64,000 nt of DNA from Nothopassalora personata (GCA_033816765.1 CM066290.1:3782001-3846000), one strand, 5' to 3'; shown: positions 45,059 through 54,562, numbered from the stretch's first letter. A program made the numbers and translations. The notes: a model not told the origin generated them from the sequence alone.

Positions 45059-45622
45059 ATGTCTTTTTCCTCCCAATCCAAATCTACCGCTCGCCGCAAG
45101 AAGAAAGCCCAGCAGATCTTTCGTGACGGTGATACCGCGATGCGTCCGTGTGATTCTTGTCAAAAGGAGGGCCGTGTGTGCAAGGGGCACATCTCATCTG
45201 GTCGCTGTTCCGAGTGCTGGCAGCGGAATCTGAAGAGTTGCAATGCGAGGGTAACCGAGGGCGAGTGGAAGCGCTTATCGCTTCAGCGGAAGAAATTGTT
45301 GCAGGAACTGGATACCGCGAAGAGGATTCTTGGTGAAAGGCAGGATGCCTTAATGGAAGCGCATGCAAAGGAAATGCGCCTTCGTAAGCAATTGGATGCG
45401 GTTGATCAGAAGGTTGCGGAGGGTCGTTCGTTGGAAGATCGGTTGTTGCTAGACGAGGATCCAGGGGCGCAGGAGTACGCTGTAGCAGACGCGGATCCTA
45501 GTGCTCCCAATCTGTCCTTGTCTCCTTGGACCTGGAGTGCTGTCGAAGGTCTTCCGGACGACTTCTGGCTTTCTCCTTCTGGCGAGACGGTGCCGTCGGT
45601 GGCTCAGCCGTCTCCTTCGTAA
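45059..45622 (+). CDS. E2 antisense ORF: Zn2Cys6-like protein with coiled coil, 187 aa
   Basis: ATG at 45059, stop at 45620-45622, opposite to gag-pol. After a basic N-terminus (STARRKKKAQQ) comes 'MRPCDSCQKEGRVC' and 'SGRCSECWQRNLKSC'. The six cysteines (about residues 31-62) are spaced CX2CX6CX8CX2CX7C, inside the fungal Zn(II)2Cys6 (Gal4-type) consensus CX2CX6CX5-12CX2CX6-8C. A coiled coil follows (about 74-135, Leu/Lys/Glu heptads), again as in Gal4-type dimers, then an acidic, Ser/Pro/Trp-containing tail that could act as an activation region. This predicts a small DNA-binding dimer; it is not a known retroelement protein. Its promoter would have to lie in or near the left LTR, 77 nt upstream. 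It is intact and un-RIPped. Many fungal genomes contain similar Cys-rich short ORFs in my recollection, often without annotation. Confidence 0.8.
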   Translation: MSFSSQSKSTARRKKKAQQIFRDGDTAMRPCDSCQKEGRVCKGHISSGRCSECWQRNLKSCNARVTEGEWKRLSLQRKKLLQELDTAKRILGERQDALMEAHAKEMRLRKQLDAVDQKVAEGRSLEDRLLLDEDPGAQEYAVADADPSAPNLSLSPWTWSAVEGLPDDFWLSPSGETVPSVAQPSPS

Positions 45623-45662
45623 GGGTATTTATTTGTAAGTTGTGTCCCTGTTCTTATCAATC

Positions 45663-45736
45663 GGCTGGGTAGCTCAGTGGTAGAGCGCAAGCTGTCTACA
45701 CTCTTGAGGTCGTGGGTTCGATTCCTACTCCAGTCG
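45663..45736 (+). tRNA. tRNA-like sequence inside E2, probably not a functional tRNA
   Basis: The acceptor arms GGCTGGG (45663-45669) and TCCAGTC (45729-45735) pair in all seven positions with two G-U. D arm GCTC..GAGC is perfect, and the A box TAGCTCAGTGG and B box GGTTCGATTCC are consensus. The T arm GTGGG..CCTAC pairs. A TTTT run for Pol III termination follows at 45741-45744. The anticodon arm is irregular: 25 nt lie between the D and T arms instead of about 23, with only CAAG/CTTG clearly pairing, so isotype is unclear (an ACTCTT string recalls Lys-CUU). It overlaps the last 12 nt of pol on the other strand. Confidence 0.6.
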
Positions 45737-48700
45737 TCCGTTTTGATACTCCCGAATCTTCTGCTGACAGTTTCGTAGGTTTTCTTTTGGTTCCCAGGTA
45801 TTTTCTGATTCGTCGTATCCCTTCCATTTGATAAGGTATCGCTGACCCTTTTTATCTAGGATTTTTTCGACTTCAAATTCGTTTTCTGCTTCCGGCTCGA
45901 AATGGAAGCTCTCTTGGCAAGGTGTTCTGGCGTCTGCGGGTTCCAGCTTAGAGATATGGAAGACTGGGTGGATTTTTGCGTCAGGTGGTAGTCGTAGTCG
46001 ATAGTTAACTGGTCCTACGACTTTGTCGATTAAAAATGGTCCGACCTTGACGTGATCCAGTTTCTTGGTCTGTCTTCTTGTTCTCAAGTTTTTTGTGAGG
46101 AGATAGACCTTATCCCCCTTTTTTAGCAGAGGTGCCATTTTTCTCGTGTCCTGCCGTTGTTGAGACAGTTTTCGTTGTGCATCTTCGATCGCCTTGCGTG
46201 TTTCTTTGTGCACTTCCTTAAGAGTATCCGTCGTCACGATTGCTCTCTCGGCCTGTGGATGGGATCCAGGTATTCCGAATAGGTTAGGATCTTTACCAAA
46301 GTTCGCATAAAATGGCGTCGTTGAAGTTGTCTCCGATTTGTGGTTGTTTAGTGCAATCTGCGCTATTGGCAGTAATGAAACCCAGTTGTCTTGTGCATAG
46401 TTGATGTAGTGTCGTAGGTATTGTTCTAGCGTTTGATTCATCCTTTCGGTTTGTCCGTCTGTCTCCGGATGATATGCTGTTGACAGCTTGTGTTTGATTC
46501 CGATCGTTCCCATAAGCGTCTTCCAGTAGTTTGATGTGAATAGCTTGTCTCTGTCCGTTATAAACGCTTGAGGGAATCCGTGGTATCGGATAAGTCTATC
46601 CAGTACGAGGTATCCGAGCTGCTCTGCATTGTACGTTTCTGATGCAGGAATGAAGTGTGCGTATTTCGTAAGTCTATCAACCATGACTAGTATCATGTCG
46701 TATGGTTGTTTCGTAACTTGATCTCTTGACGGTGGGAGTTTCGTAATAAAGTCCATTGTGACTTCGTCCCATGGTTTCGTCGGTGGTGTCCTGAACTGTA
46801 GGTGACCGTATTTTGCATGTCTCGCAGCCTTGTTTCGTTGGCAGTGTACGCATTGTTTAATGTAGCGTGACACCTTAAGTCTCATCTGTGGAAAGGAGAA
46901 ACTGCGCTGTATTAGGTCCATAGTTTTTGAAGTTCCAGGGTGTCCATAAGTTGGTCCGTCGTGATGTTGTCGTATGCATTCTTCTTCTCGATCCTTAGGT
47001 ACTTGGTATTTTCCTTGCGATATAGGGAATTGTTCGTTCCTGTCGCCTAATATCCGTACGATGTTGTTGAATTCTCTTGTGTTGGCACTAAGACTTCCGT
47101 CGGGGTTCGTCTTTAATATCTTATGTTGCACTGGTTCTTTTTCTTCCATGTAGTCGCTTCTTCGGCTTAGCGCGTCGGCGCGGCCATTCTCTCGTCCTGG
47201 AGTATATTTGATTTCGAACTTATACTGTCCTAGCAGCTCCGACCAGCGGGCTTGCCTTCGGGTAAGTTCTTTCGTCGTCGTGAAGTACGTAAGATTCTTG
47301 TGGTCAGAAAGAATCGTTAACTTCGGTGGGCCCTCGACATATACTCTCCAATGTTGCATGGCAGCAACAATGGCTAGAAGCTCTTTATCATGGATGTCGT
47401 AGTTCTGTTCCGCTGTGGTCATTTTCCGGGAGTAATAGGCTACTGGGTGTCTCTGCCCATCGTGTGTCTGTGTTAGACATGCGCCTATTGCCATATCAGA
47501 CGCATCGGTCTCGATGTGGACTTCCTTGCTACCATCGAATAGTCGAAGCGTGGGGGCTGAAGCGCATTGTTCCTTAAGTTTCTTAAATGCTTCAATCTGT
47601 TCTTTTCCCCATTTCCAGGTGACGTCCTTTCTTGTAAGCATCGTCATTGGTGCTGCTATTTTCGCGTAGTCCTTAATGAATTTCCGGTTGTAGTTCGCTA
47701 GTCCAAGGAATGATTGTACGTCCTTGACTGTTTTCGGTTCTGGCCACTCTCTAATTGACTGTGTCTTCGCAGGGTCGATCGTTATCCCTGTGGTGCTAAT
47801 AATGAAGCCTAAGAATTTGACTTCTTTCTTGTGGAATTCGCATTTCTCGGGTGCCGTCTTGAATCCTGATTGCGTGAGTCGTTCGAAGACGTCCTGGACT
47901 TGTCTTATGTGTTCCTGTAGGGATCCTTTCGTGTAGACTAGTATGTCGTCCATGTAGGCGATAACGCATACGTCGAGTAGGTCTCTAAGTGTTTCGTTGA
48001 CAAGGTCCTGGCAGGATGCGGGTGCGTTGGTTAATCCCATTGGCATAACTAAGAATTCGTAGAGTCCGTATCTTGTTCTAAAAGCGGTTTTCCATTCTTC
48101 TCCTTCTGCCATCCGTATAGCGTAGAAGGCATCTCGTAGGTCAATCTTCGTGTACCAGTCCGATCCGGTTAATCTGTCTTGTGCTTCTTCGATGTTGGGT
48201 AGCGGGTATCGGTTCTTGATCGTGATCTCGTTTAACTTCCTGTAGTCTTGTACGAGTCGTAACTTCCCGTTTGCCTTTGGAACGAACATGCATGGAGTTC
48301 CTGCACTTGAGGTGGATCTTCTTATCCATCCTTTGGCTAGCTTCTCCTTCAGCCATTCTCGTAGGGTCTGTAGCTCTTTCTCAGACATTTGATATAGGGG
48401 TCCCCATGGAGGCTCTTTCCCTGGCTGAATGTTGATCTTGTGATCCCATGGGCGGTGCTTAGGTAAGGCGGTTTTGCCTCTTTCCTCTTCAAAGAGTCGC
48501 GACCACTTGCGATACTCCTTGGGAATACTCAACTCTGAGATGTTAGTATTCTTCGATGGTGCGTTACTTCCATCACTTCCAGTGACTTCGTGACCCGGCG
48601 GCCCCACGCCAGTGTCTGTCCCGGTCGAAGGTGGTTCTTCTGTCCTTCTATTCGGCGCAAGCTGTATCTCGTTTAGCTGTTTCCTTGCCTCATCTGCCAG

Positions 48701-49141
48701 TGAACGCTGCCACTGCGCAGGCTGAATGTCGACAACGCAATCGCATTCCCTAAATGTGAGTACTCCTCTTCTCCAGTCGATTACTGGATTGTGCTTTCTC
48801 AACCAAGGCATACCTAATACTATGTCATGACTGGCCATATCAGTGACATCCAAGGTAATATTCTCGTGGTGCTGTTGGATAGCCAGTGGCAATGGTATCG
48901 TCTCCCATTCCACGCTAGGTAACGATGATCCGTTTACCGCGATCAACTCGTAACCCCATTTCTTCTTTAGGGTAGCTAACCCGTTTCTTCTTGTGAAAGA
49001 CTCGGAGATAAAATTCCCCGCTGCTCCTGAGTCGATCATGACACTAGTCTTGTGTCCGTTAACGATTGCTTGTGTCTGGAAAACTGTGTTTGATGTCGAT
49101 GCGTGAGCCTGAATATTGCATAACTCCCTCCGGTCGCTCAT
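45725..49141 (-). CDS. E2 Pol polyprotein (PR-RT-RH-IN-chromodomain), 1138 aa
   Basis: Protease with 'MIDSGAAGNF' (Asp near residue 37) and 'DIVLGMPWL'; reverse transcriptase about 275-450 with 'LRLVQDYRKLNEITIKNRYP' and YMDD near 395-398; RNase H about 540-660 with 'HIETDASDMAIGA' and 'LSDHKNLTYF'; integrase about 725-960 with HHCC ('CVHCQRNK'), 'VTMDFITKLP', 'ITDRDKLF' and 'DGQTERMNQ'; C-terminal chromodomain about 1085-1130 with 'FEVEKILDKKGQRYLIKWKGY' shortened here to its ends FEVEKI...KWKGY and 'NTWEPKENL'. All catalytic residues are present. Its ATG (49141) lies 2 nt after the gag stop in the -1 frame, so it can be reached by -1 frameshifting at 49159-49165 or by reinitiation. The gene ends directly after the chromodomain. 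Confidence 0.95.
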   Translation of the reverse strand: MSDRRELCNIQAHASTSNTVFQTQAIVNGHKTSVMIDSGAAGNFISESFTRRNGLATLKKKWGYELIAVNGSSLPSVEWETIPLPLAIQQHHENITLDVTDMASHDIVLGMPWLRKHNPVIDWRRGVLTFRECDCVVDIQPAQWQRSLADEARKQLNEIQLAPNRRTEEPPSTGTDTGVGPPGHEVTGSDGSNAPSKNTNISELSIPKEYRKWSRLFEEERGKTALPKHRPWDHKINIQPGKEPPWGPLYQMSEKELQTLREWLKEKLAKGWIRRSTSSAGTPCMFVPKANGKLRLVQDYRKLNEITIKNRYPLPNIEEAQDRLTGSDWYTKIDLRDAFYAIRMAEGEEWKTAFRTRYGLYEFLVMPMGLTNAPASCQDLVNETLRDLLDVCVIAYMDDILVYTKGSLQEHIRQVQDVFERLTQSGFKTAPEKCEFHKKEVKFLGFIISTTGITIDPAKTQSIREWPEPKTVKDVQSFLGLANYNRKFIKDYAKIAAPMTMLTRKDVTWKWGKEQIEAFKKLKEQCASAPTLRLFDGSKEVHIETDASDMAIGACLTQTHDGQRHPVAYYSRKMTTAEQNYDIHDKELLAIVAAMQHWRVYVEGPPKLTILSDHKNLTYFTTTKELTRRQARWSELLGQYKFEIKYTPGRENGRADALSRRSDYMEEKEPVQHKILKTNPDGSLSANTREFNNIVRILGDRNEQFPISQGKYQVPKDREEECIRQHHDGPTYGHPGTSKTMDLIQRSFSFPQMRLKVSRYIKQCVHCQRNKAARHAKYGHLQFRTPPTKPWDEVTMDFITKLPPSRDQVTKQPYDMILVMVDRLTKYAHFIPASETYNAEQLGYLVLDRLIRYHGFPQAFITDRDKLFTSNYWKTLMGTIGIKHKLSTAYHPETDGQTERMNQTLEQYLRHYINYAQDNWVSLLPIAQIALNNHKSETTSTTPFYANFGKDPNLFGIPGSHPQAERAIVTTDTLKEVHKETRKAIEDAQRKLSQQRQDTRKMAPLLKKGDKVYLLTKNLRTRRQTKKLDHVKVGPFLIDKVVGPVNYRLRLPPDAKIHPVFHISKLEPADARTPCQESFHFEPEAENEFEVEKILDKKGQRYLIKWKGYDESENTWEPKENLRNCQQKIREYQNGRLE

Positions 49142-49165
49142 TCCTAGGGAGCTGATCCTTTTCCC
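49119..49165 (-). promoter_or_regulatory. E2 -1 frameshift signal at the gag-pol junction
   Basis: On the - strand G_GGA_AAA (49165-49159) is in gag phase. A 7-nt spacer GGATCAG precedes a possible stem CTCCC...GGGAG. The gag stop (TAG, 49146-49144) lies 12 nt after the heptamer, and the -1 frame is open through it into the pol ATG. Confidence 0.75.
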
Positions 49166-51162
49166 GAATGGTATGTGGTTCGCTGTGCTTCGTGCCTAGA
49201 GGCTTCGGCTAGAACCTGTAGCTCGTTGCCCTGTGTCCACACTTGTAGTCTGTTGCGTTCCTGGATCTTCTGCGTTTCTGAGTAGAGTGCGCGTGCGTGC
49301 TGCACTATGTTGCGTAATTCATTCGATATAAATGTTCCTGACGGTGTAAGATATCCGGTTCCTGTTATTCGGCTTCCTATCGGTGGTCGTTCTGTAACGG
49401 TGGTTGCTAGATTCTCGGTTGTTTCCATGAGTGGGTATCCCCAGGCCATGCCTCGTAGGGTGTCGAGTGTCTTGTCAAACTCAATGGAATGTAGCCTCCT
49501 TCGTCCACCTATCTTAGGTAGGAATTCCTCGTGCCTTCTTTGTAGGTAGATGATCATGTCGTACAGTTTTTTAGGTGCATCTACCGTGAAGGTAAGTTGT
49601 TCGTTGTCGCCGTCAGTGTCGCTCTCTTCTCCTTCGGAGGAATCTTCTTCGCTGGATTCTTCCGGATCCTGTTCTTCCTCGATGGTATCTAGCCCGGTGG
49701 TTTCTTGACTTTCTTCCTGTGGTTCTGGTGACCATGATCCGTTCCATCCTGGGTCCTGATTTTCTTTATCGCTTCCATCTTCGTTGAAGTAGGATTCATC
49801 GATGTCCACTTCTCTGAGCGTGGCGTTTTGCCTATGCGTCGCTCCTAGTGTTCCTCGTGGTTGCTGAGGCCAATACCCTGCGCCTGATTTCGCGGCGTAG
49901 TGGATTTGACACGAGTCTTGGTAACAGAATCGCCAATGAAGGCTTCCATGACCATTTCGAGACTCGGATTCGGTCTCGTAGTCGACTCTTCGTGTCATCA
50001 TGTTGAACTGTCGTGGTTGGTTCTTCGCATCAAATGGAATGACCACCATTTGCTGCCCATGGTATCCTCCTCGTCCTTCTGAGGGGTCCAGGAGAGGCGT
50101 CGTGTTTCTGTTGCTAGCTCTCTCCTCCACTCTCCGAGTATAGTCGGTATCTCCTCGAGATCCAACGCTGCTCTCAGATTTACTAGTTCGGGGTTGCATC
50201 ATATTGAATTGCTCGCGGCGCACCATATTTTTACCGCGGCAATCTCGCGCCATGTGGCCTTCCTTGCCACAGGCATAACATGTGAGTTTTCCTTTTCCTT
50301 TGAAGGGCTTTCCGTGGCCCCTACTCTTATCGATCTTCCGTCCTCGTTGGGTAACGTCCAGTTCCATTGGCTGTGGTCCATAGTAGGGTTGGCTTTGTCG
50401 TGAGAATTCTCCCTTCGCAACGTATCCTCCTAAGGGTCTGCGATCCGGAGCGTATCCTGCTATTCCTCCTACTTTGGAGTCGTATTTCTTCTCCTGGTGT
50501 CGTTCCCAGAGCTGGTCATCGATGTTGATCGACGCCTTCATTAGCTCTTCGAGGTTGGTGATCCGTCCCCCGTGTCTTATCAACTCGTCCTTGACGGAGT
50601 CCTTAAGTCCACGTCGGAACATAGTCATCAACGCCGTCTGGTCCCATCCGGTGATTTGTCCGTATTCTTCGAATTTGGCGGCATACTCTGAAGTAGACGT
50701 CTTCTGCTTTAGGTGTTGAATAATTCGTATGGCCTGTTGGACTTCGTTCGAGGTTCCAAAGATTGATTTCATCTTTTCTTTGAAAAGGGTGTAGCTCCTG
50801 AACATTCCAGTGGGGTCTAATCGTCCCATACCTTCAAGGTATTCCTTAAGGTAAGGTTTGATCCAGTTCTGCGCACTTCCGCGAAGGTACGTGATGGCGA
50901 AGATAGTCCTCTTATTAGCATCGACTGGGTTGAACATGAGATACATATCCATCTGATTGATCCAGTCGTCGAACTTGGCTCTGTCTCCATGGAAGAGGTC
51001 TGGCTTGGCGGCCTTAACGTCGTTCTTCCTTGGAGTAGACTCGTCATCGTCATCAGACTCATCGTCCTTCGTGGTGGTAGTCTGTTGTGGTGGCGCACGG
51101 CGGATGCTTCCTGCTTCGCTGGGGGCGGGTGTTCCCCTACCAGCTGCTTGAGTAGCGCTCAT
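49144..51162 (-). CDS. E2 Gag, about 672 aa
   Basis: I place the start at the ATG of 'MSATQAAGRGTP' (51162), 18 nt after the LTR edge; the frame is open further upstream into the LTR but without need. A disordered acidic N-terminus is followed by the Ty3-type capsid region: 'PDLFHGDRAKFDDWINQMD', 'YLRGSAQNWIKPYL', 'TSEYAAKFEEYGQITGWD', 'FRRGLKDSVKDELI'. A standard CCHC knuckle 'CYACGKEGHMARDC' follows (CX2CX4HX4C), then a long acidic, Glu/Ser-rich C-terminal region before 'YHSGKGSAP'. Intact. Confidence 0.94.
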   Translation of the reverse strand: MSATQAAGRGTPAPSEAGSIRRAPPQQTTTTKDDESDDDDESTPRKNDVKAAKPDLFHGDRAKFDDWINQMDMYLMFNPVDANKRTIFAITYLRGSAQNWIKPYLKEYLEGMGRLDPTGMFRSYTLFKEKMKSIFGTSNEVQQAIRIIQHLKQKTSTSEYAAKFEEYGQITGWDQTALMTMFRRGLKDSVKDELIRHGGRITNLEELMKASINIDDQLWERHQEKKYDSKVGGIAGYAPDRRPLGGYVAKGEFSRQSQPYYGPQPMELDVTQRGRKIDKSRGHGKPFKGKGKLTCYACGKEGHMARDCRGKNMVRREQFNMMQPRTSKSESSVGSRGDTDYTRRVEERASNRNTTPLLDPSEGRGGYHGQQMVVIPFDAKNQPRQFNMMTRRVDYETESESRNGHGSLHWRFCYQDSCQIHYAAKSGAGYWPQQPRGTLGATHRQNATLREVDIDESYFNEDGSDKENQDPGWNGSWSPEPQEESQETTGLDTIEEEQDPEESSEEDSSEGEESDTDGDNEQLTFTVDAPKKLYDMIIYLQRRHEEFLPKIGGRRRLHSIEFDKTLDTLRGMAWGYPLMETTENLATTVTERPPIGSRITGTGYLTPSGTFISNELRNIVQHARALYSETQKIQERNRLQVWTQGNELQVLAEASRHEAQRTTYHSGKGSAP

Positions 51163-51169
51163 CCTGAGG

Positions 51170-51177
51170 GCGTTCAA
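51170..51177 (-). promoter_or_regulatory. E2 primer-binding site, self-priming type
   Basis: On the - strand TTGAACGC begins 2 nt after the 5' LTR (right copy) and is the exact reverse complement of GCGTTCAA inside that LTR (51336-51329 on the - strand). No TGG-type tRNA site is present. Confidence 0.6.
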
Positions 51178-51179
51178 AG

Positions 51180-51588
51180 TGTTATTGTCTCGTTCCAGGG
51201 CTAGTCTCAAAAGAGAGATAAGTCAAGTCACGTGGCGGTATTATTCTTTGGAGAGGCTGAAGCAAGCTGAGCGAAGATAAATGATAGGAATAAGAGTTGT
51301 ATTCCAATCAGTGAGATAGTAACATGAGTTGAACGCATCAGAACCATAAGGGTTTCTAGCGTTCCTAAATACAAAGGAGATAGAGCGTTTGCTCTCCGTG
51401 CTCTCCATGCTCTCCATGCTCTCTCGAGATCACCGAGATCAACGAGATCAAGGAGATCACTTCAGTTGCTCTCTCGGTTCCTTGGTTTTATTCCTGCGGG
51501 TGAGAGAGCACTTCTCGGGCGGAAGCGCCCACCAATTGTGGAGGTCTGATTGGTTAGCTTCCTTCAGCCCCAGATCAGAACCGTAACA
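51180..51588 (-). repeat. E2 5' LTR (right copy, 409 bp)
   Basis: Identical to the left copy; followed by the CAGCT duplication at 51589-51593. Confidence 0.96.
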
Positions 51589-52157
51589 CAGCTATAGCCT
51601 ATAGGTTTCTAATTCTAATTCTAGTTCTAATTCTAGTTCTAATTCTAGTTCTGATTCTAGTTCTAATTCTTCGGGTACGGGTACTTCTAGTCCTTAGAAT
51701 CTTACTTGTTTCTTATAGTTACTTATCTTCCCTTAACTTACTTTCTAGCTACGCGATAGACTCGTCTTTAGATTTATTAGGTTACTAGTACTAATACTTA
51801 CTTATCTTATAAATGGCGTTTACATTATTCGACTATCTAGCCCGTTCGATTAATGCTAACATAGCTACCTAATCCCTCGCTAGTTTCGTAGTATACGATA
51901 ACGTAGTACGACGGGCGCGAGTCGCGGATTATTTACGTTACTAATACGGTCTCTATTAAAGAAATCCTTTCGACCTTTATAAACTGTTGCTAGTAGGCCC
52001 TAGGATTGCCTAACATCTTATATGTTAAGCTAAATAGTAGGGTGAGCTACTGTACTACTATAAGACTACCTTAGCTTACAGCGACTAACTAAGCTACCTA
52101 TAGTACCCGGGCTTACTACTTTAGAACCTAAGGACAGATTCGTAATAGGGGAGAATA
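51589..52157 (+). pseudogene. RIP-mutated remnant between E2 and repeat B
   Basis: Continues the DNA interrupted by E2. It begins with a 12-bp-period microsatellite TTCTAATTCTAG (51607-51670) that would code Ser/Asn repeats, then unassigned RIP sequence, ending in AGGGGAGAA, polypurine-like, just before repeat B. Confidence 0.5.
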
Positions 52158-52528
52158 TATTAACGACTAATAGGTTATATTAACCTTAGGTTTAGAGGGG
52201 GTCCCTTAGGTCTAACTTGCCCTAATTTTATTTAGGTTTAATTGGACATTTAGGTAAGCTAGTAGGACCTAGTATAGCTATTAAGATATATACTGCGTAG
52301 CTAAGTATTGTAAGCGTAGCATTAAGGTAACAATTCAATTTATACCTCTCGAGTAGAGGGCATAGGGGTTTAGGTCTACTAATCCTCTTATTTTATCTAG
52401 CTACTGCGCTGCTCGTCACGTGACCTGATTTCCCGGTCCCGGGACCGGCTAATACCCCTGCTTACGTAAGCACCGCTCTATACTACCACAACTCGGATAG
52501 GCCTACATAGGGTAGTTAGTAGACATTA
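52158..52528. repeat. 370-bp RIP-mutated direct repeat, copy B
   Basis: Homologous to copy A along its length, with the same palindrome (CGGTCCCGGGACCG, 52433-52446). Preceded by a purine tract. Together A and B may be the LTRs of a roughly 12-kb element (E2 excluded), or two separate insertions. Confidence 0.8.
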
Positions 52529-54562
52529 GTATACATTCTTCTTCTCGATCCTTTAGTACTTAGTATTTTCCTTACGATATAGGGAATTGTTCGTCCTTAT
52601 CGCCTAGTATCCGTATAATGTTATTAAATTCTCTCGTGTTTATACTAAGACTTCCGTCGGGGTTTGTCTTTAATATTTTATGTTGTACTAGTTCTTTTCC
52701 TTCTATATAGTCGCTTCTTTAACTTAGCGCGTCGGCGCGGCCGTTCTCTCTTCCTAGAGTATATTTAATTTTGAACTTATATTACCCTAGTAGCTCCGAC
52801 TAGCGGGCTTACCTTCGGGTAAGTTCTTTCGTTGTCGTAAAGTACGTAAGATTCTTATAGTTAGAAAGAATCGTTAACTTCGGTAGGCCCTCGACATATA
52901 CTCTCTAATATTATATAGTAGTAACAATAGCTAGAAGCTCTTTATTATAGATGTCGTAGTTCTGTTCCGCTATAGTCATTTTCCGGGAGTAATAGGCTAC
53001 TAGGTGTCTCTACCCGTCGTGTGTCTATATTAGACACGCGCCTATTACTATATTAGACGCATCGGTCTCGATGTAGACTTCCTTGCTACTATCGAATAGT
53101 CGAAGCGTAGGGGCTAAAGCGTATTGTTCCTTAAGTTTCTTAAACGCTTTAATCTATTCCTTTCCCTATTTCTAAGTAACGTCTTTTCTCGTAAGCATCG
53201 TTATTAGTACTACTGTTTTTGCGTAGTCCTTAATGAATTTCCGGTTGTAGTTCGCTAGTCTAAGGAATAATTGTACATCCTTAACTGTCTTTAGTTCTAG
53301 CTATTCTCTAATTAACTGTGTCTTCGTAGGGTCGATTGTTATCCCTATAGTACTAATAATAAAGCCTAAGAATTTAACTTCTTTCTTATAGAATTCGCAT
53401 TTCTCGGGTGCCGTCTTGAATCCTAATTACGTAAGTCGTTCGAAGACGTCCTAGACTTGTCTTATATGTTCCTATAGGGATCCTTTCGTGTAGACTAGTA
53501 TGTCGTCTATATAGGCGATAACGTATACGTCGAGTAGGTCTCTAAGTGTTTCGTTAACAAGGTCCTAGTAGGATGCGGGTGCGTTAGTTAATCCTATTAG
53601 CATAACTAAGAATTCGTAGAGTCCGTATCTTGTTCTAAAAGCGGTTTTCTATTCTTCTCCTTCTACTATTCGTATAGCATAGAAGGCATCTCGTAGGTTA
53701 ATCTTCGTATACTAGTCCAATCCGGTTAATCTGTCTTATACTTCTTCGATGTTAGGTAGCGGGTATCGGTTCTTAATCGTGATCTCGTTTAACTTCCTAT
53801 AGTCTTATACGAGTCGTAACTTCCCGTTTGCTTTTAGAACGAACATGTATAGAGTTCCTGCACTTAAGGTGGATCTTCTTATCTATCCTTTAGCTAGCTT
53901 CTCCTTTAGCTATTCTCGTAGGGTCTTAAGCTCTTTCTTAGACATTTAATATAGGGGTCCCTATAGAGGCTCTTTCCCTAGCTAAATGTTAATCTTGTGA
54001 TCCTATAGGCGGTACTTAGGTAAGGCGGTTTTACCTCTCTCCTCTTTAAAGAGTCGCGACTACTTACGATACTCCTTAGGAATACTTAACTCTAAGATGT
54101 TAGTATTCTTCGATAGTACGTTACTTCTATTACTTCTAGTAACTTCGTAACCCGGCGGCCCTACGCTAGTGTCTATCCCGGTCGAAGGTGGTTCTTCTAT
54201 CCTTCTATTCGGCGTAAGCTATATCTCGTTTAGCTATTTCCTTACCTTATCTACTAGTGAACGCTACTACTACGTAGGCTAAATGTCGACAACGCAATCG
54301 CATTCCCTAAATGTAAGTACTCCTCTTCTCTAGTCGATTACTAGATTGTGCTTTCTTAACTAAGGCATACCTAATACTATATTATAACTAGCTATATTAG
54401 TAATATCTAAGGTAATATTCTCGTAGTGCTATTAGATAGCTAGTAGCAATAGTATCGTCTCCCATTCTACGCTAGGTAACGATAATCCGTTTACCGCGAT
54501 TAACTCGTAACCCTATTTCTTCTTTAGGGTAGCTAACCCGTTTCTTCTTATAAAAGACTCGG
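52529..54562 (-). pseudogene. E5: RIP-killed pol of an E2-like element, first part
   Basis: Aligns with E2 46972-49005 base for base; both are 2034 bp. Nearly all differences are CA to TA or TG to TA, producing stops in the protease and RT frames. E3 interrupts it at 54562 and it resumes at 61244. The equivalent of E2 44983-46971 (integrase end, tRNA-like, antisense ORF) is absent here. Confidence 0.93.

Larger units (their letters stand above)
44574..51588 (-). mobile_element. E2: intact Ty3/Gypsy chromovirus with antisense cargo, 7.0 kb
   Basis: Two identical 409-bp LTRs (TGTTATTG...ACCGTAACA as read on +) and the 5-bp duplication CAGCT (44569-44573 and 51589-51593). Gag and Pol are on the - strand and intact. 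Between the pol end and the left LTR lie, on the + strand, a 187-aa ORF and a tRNA-like sequence. No RIP inside, RIP outside: a recent insertion into the dead E4/A-B region. Confidence 0.96.

Noticed and set aside
45663..45736. Calling a functional tRNA with a stated isotype
   Set aside because: The anticodon arm does not fold into a normal 5-bp stem and 7-nt loop, so I report it only as tRNA-like.
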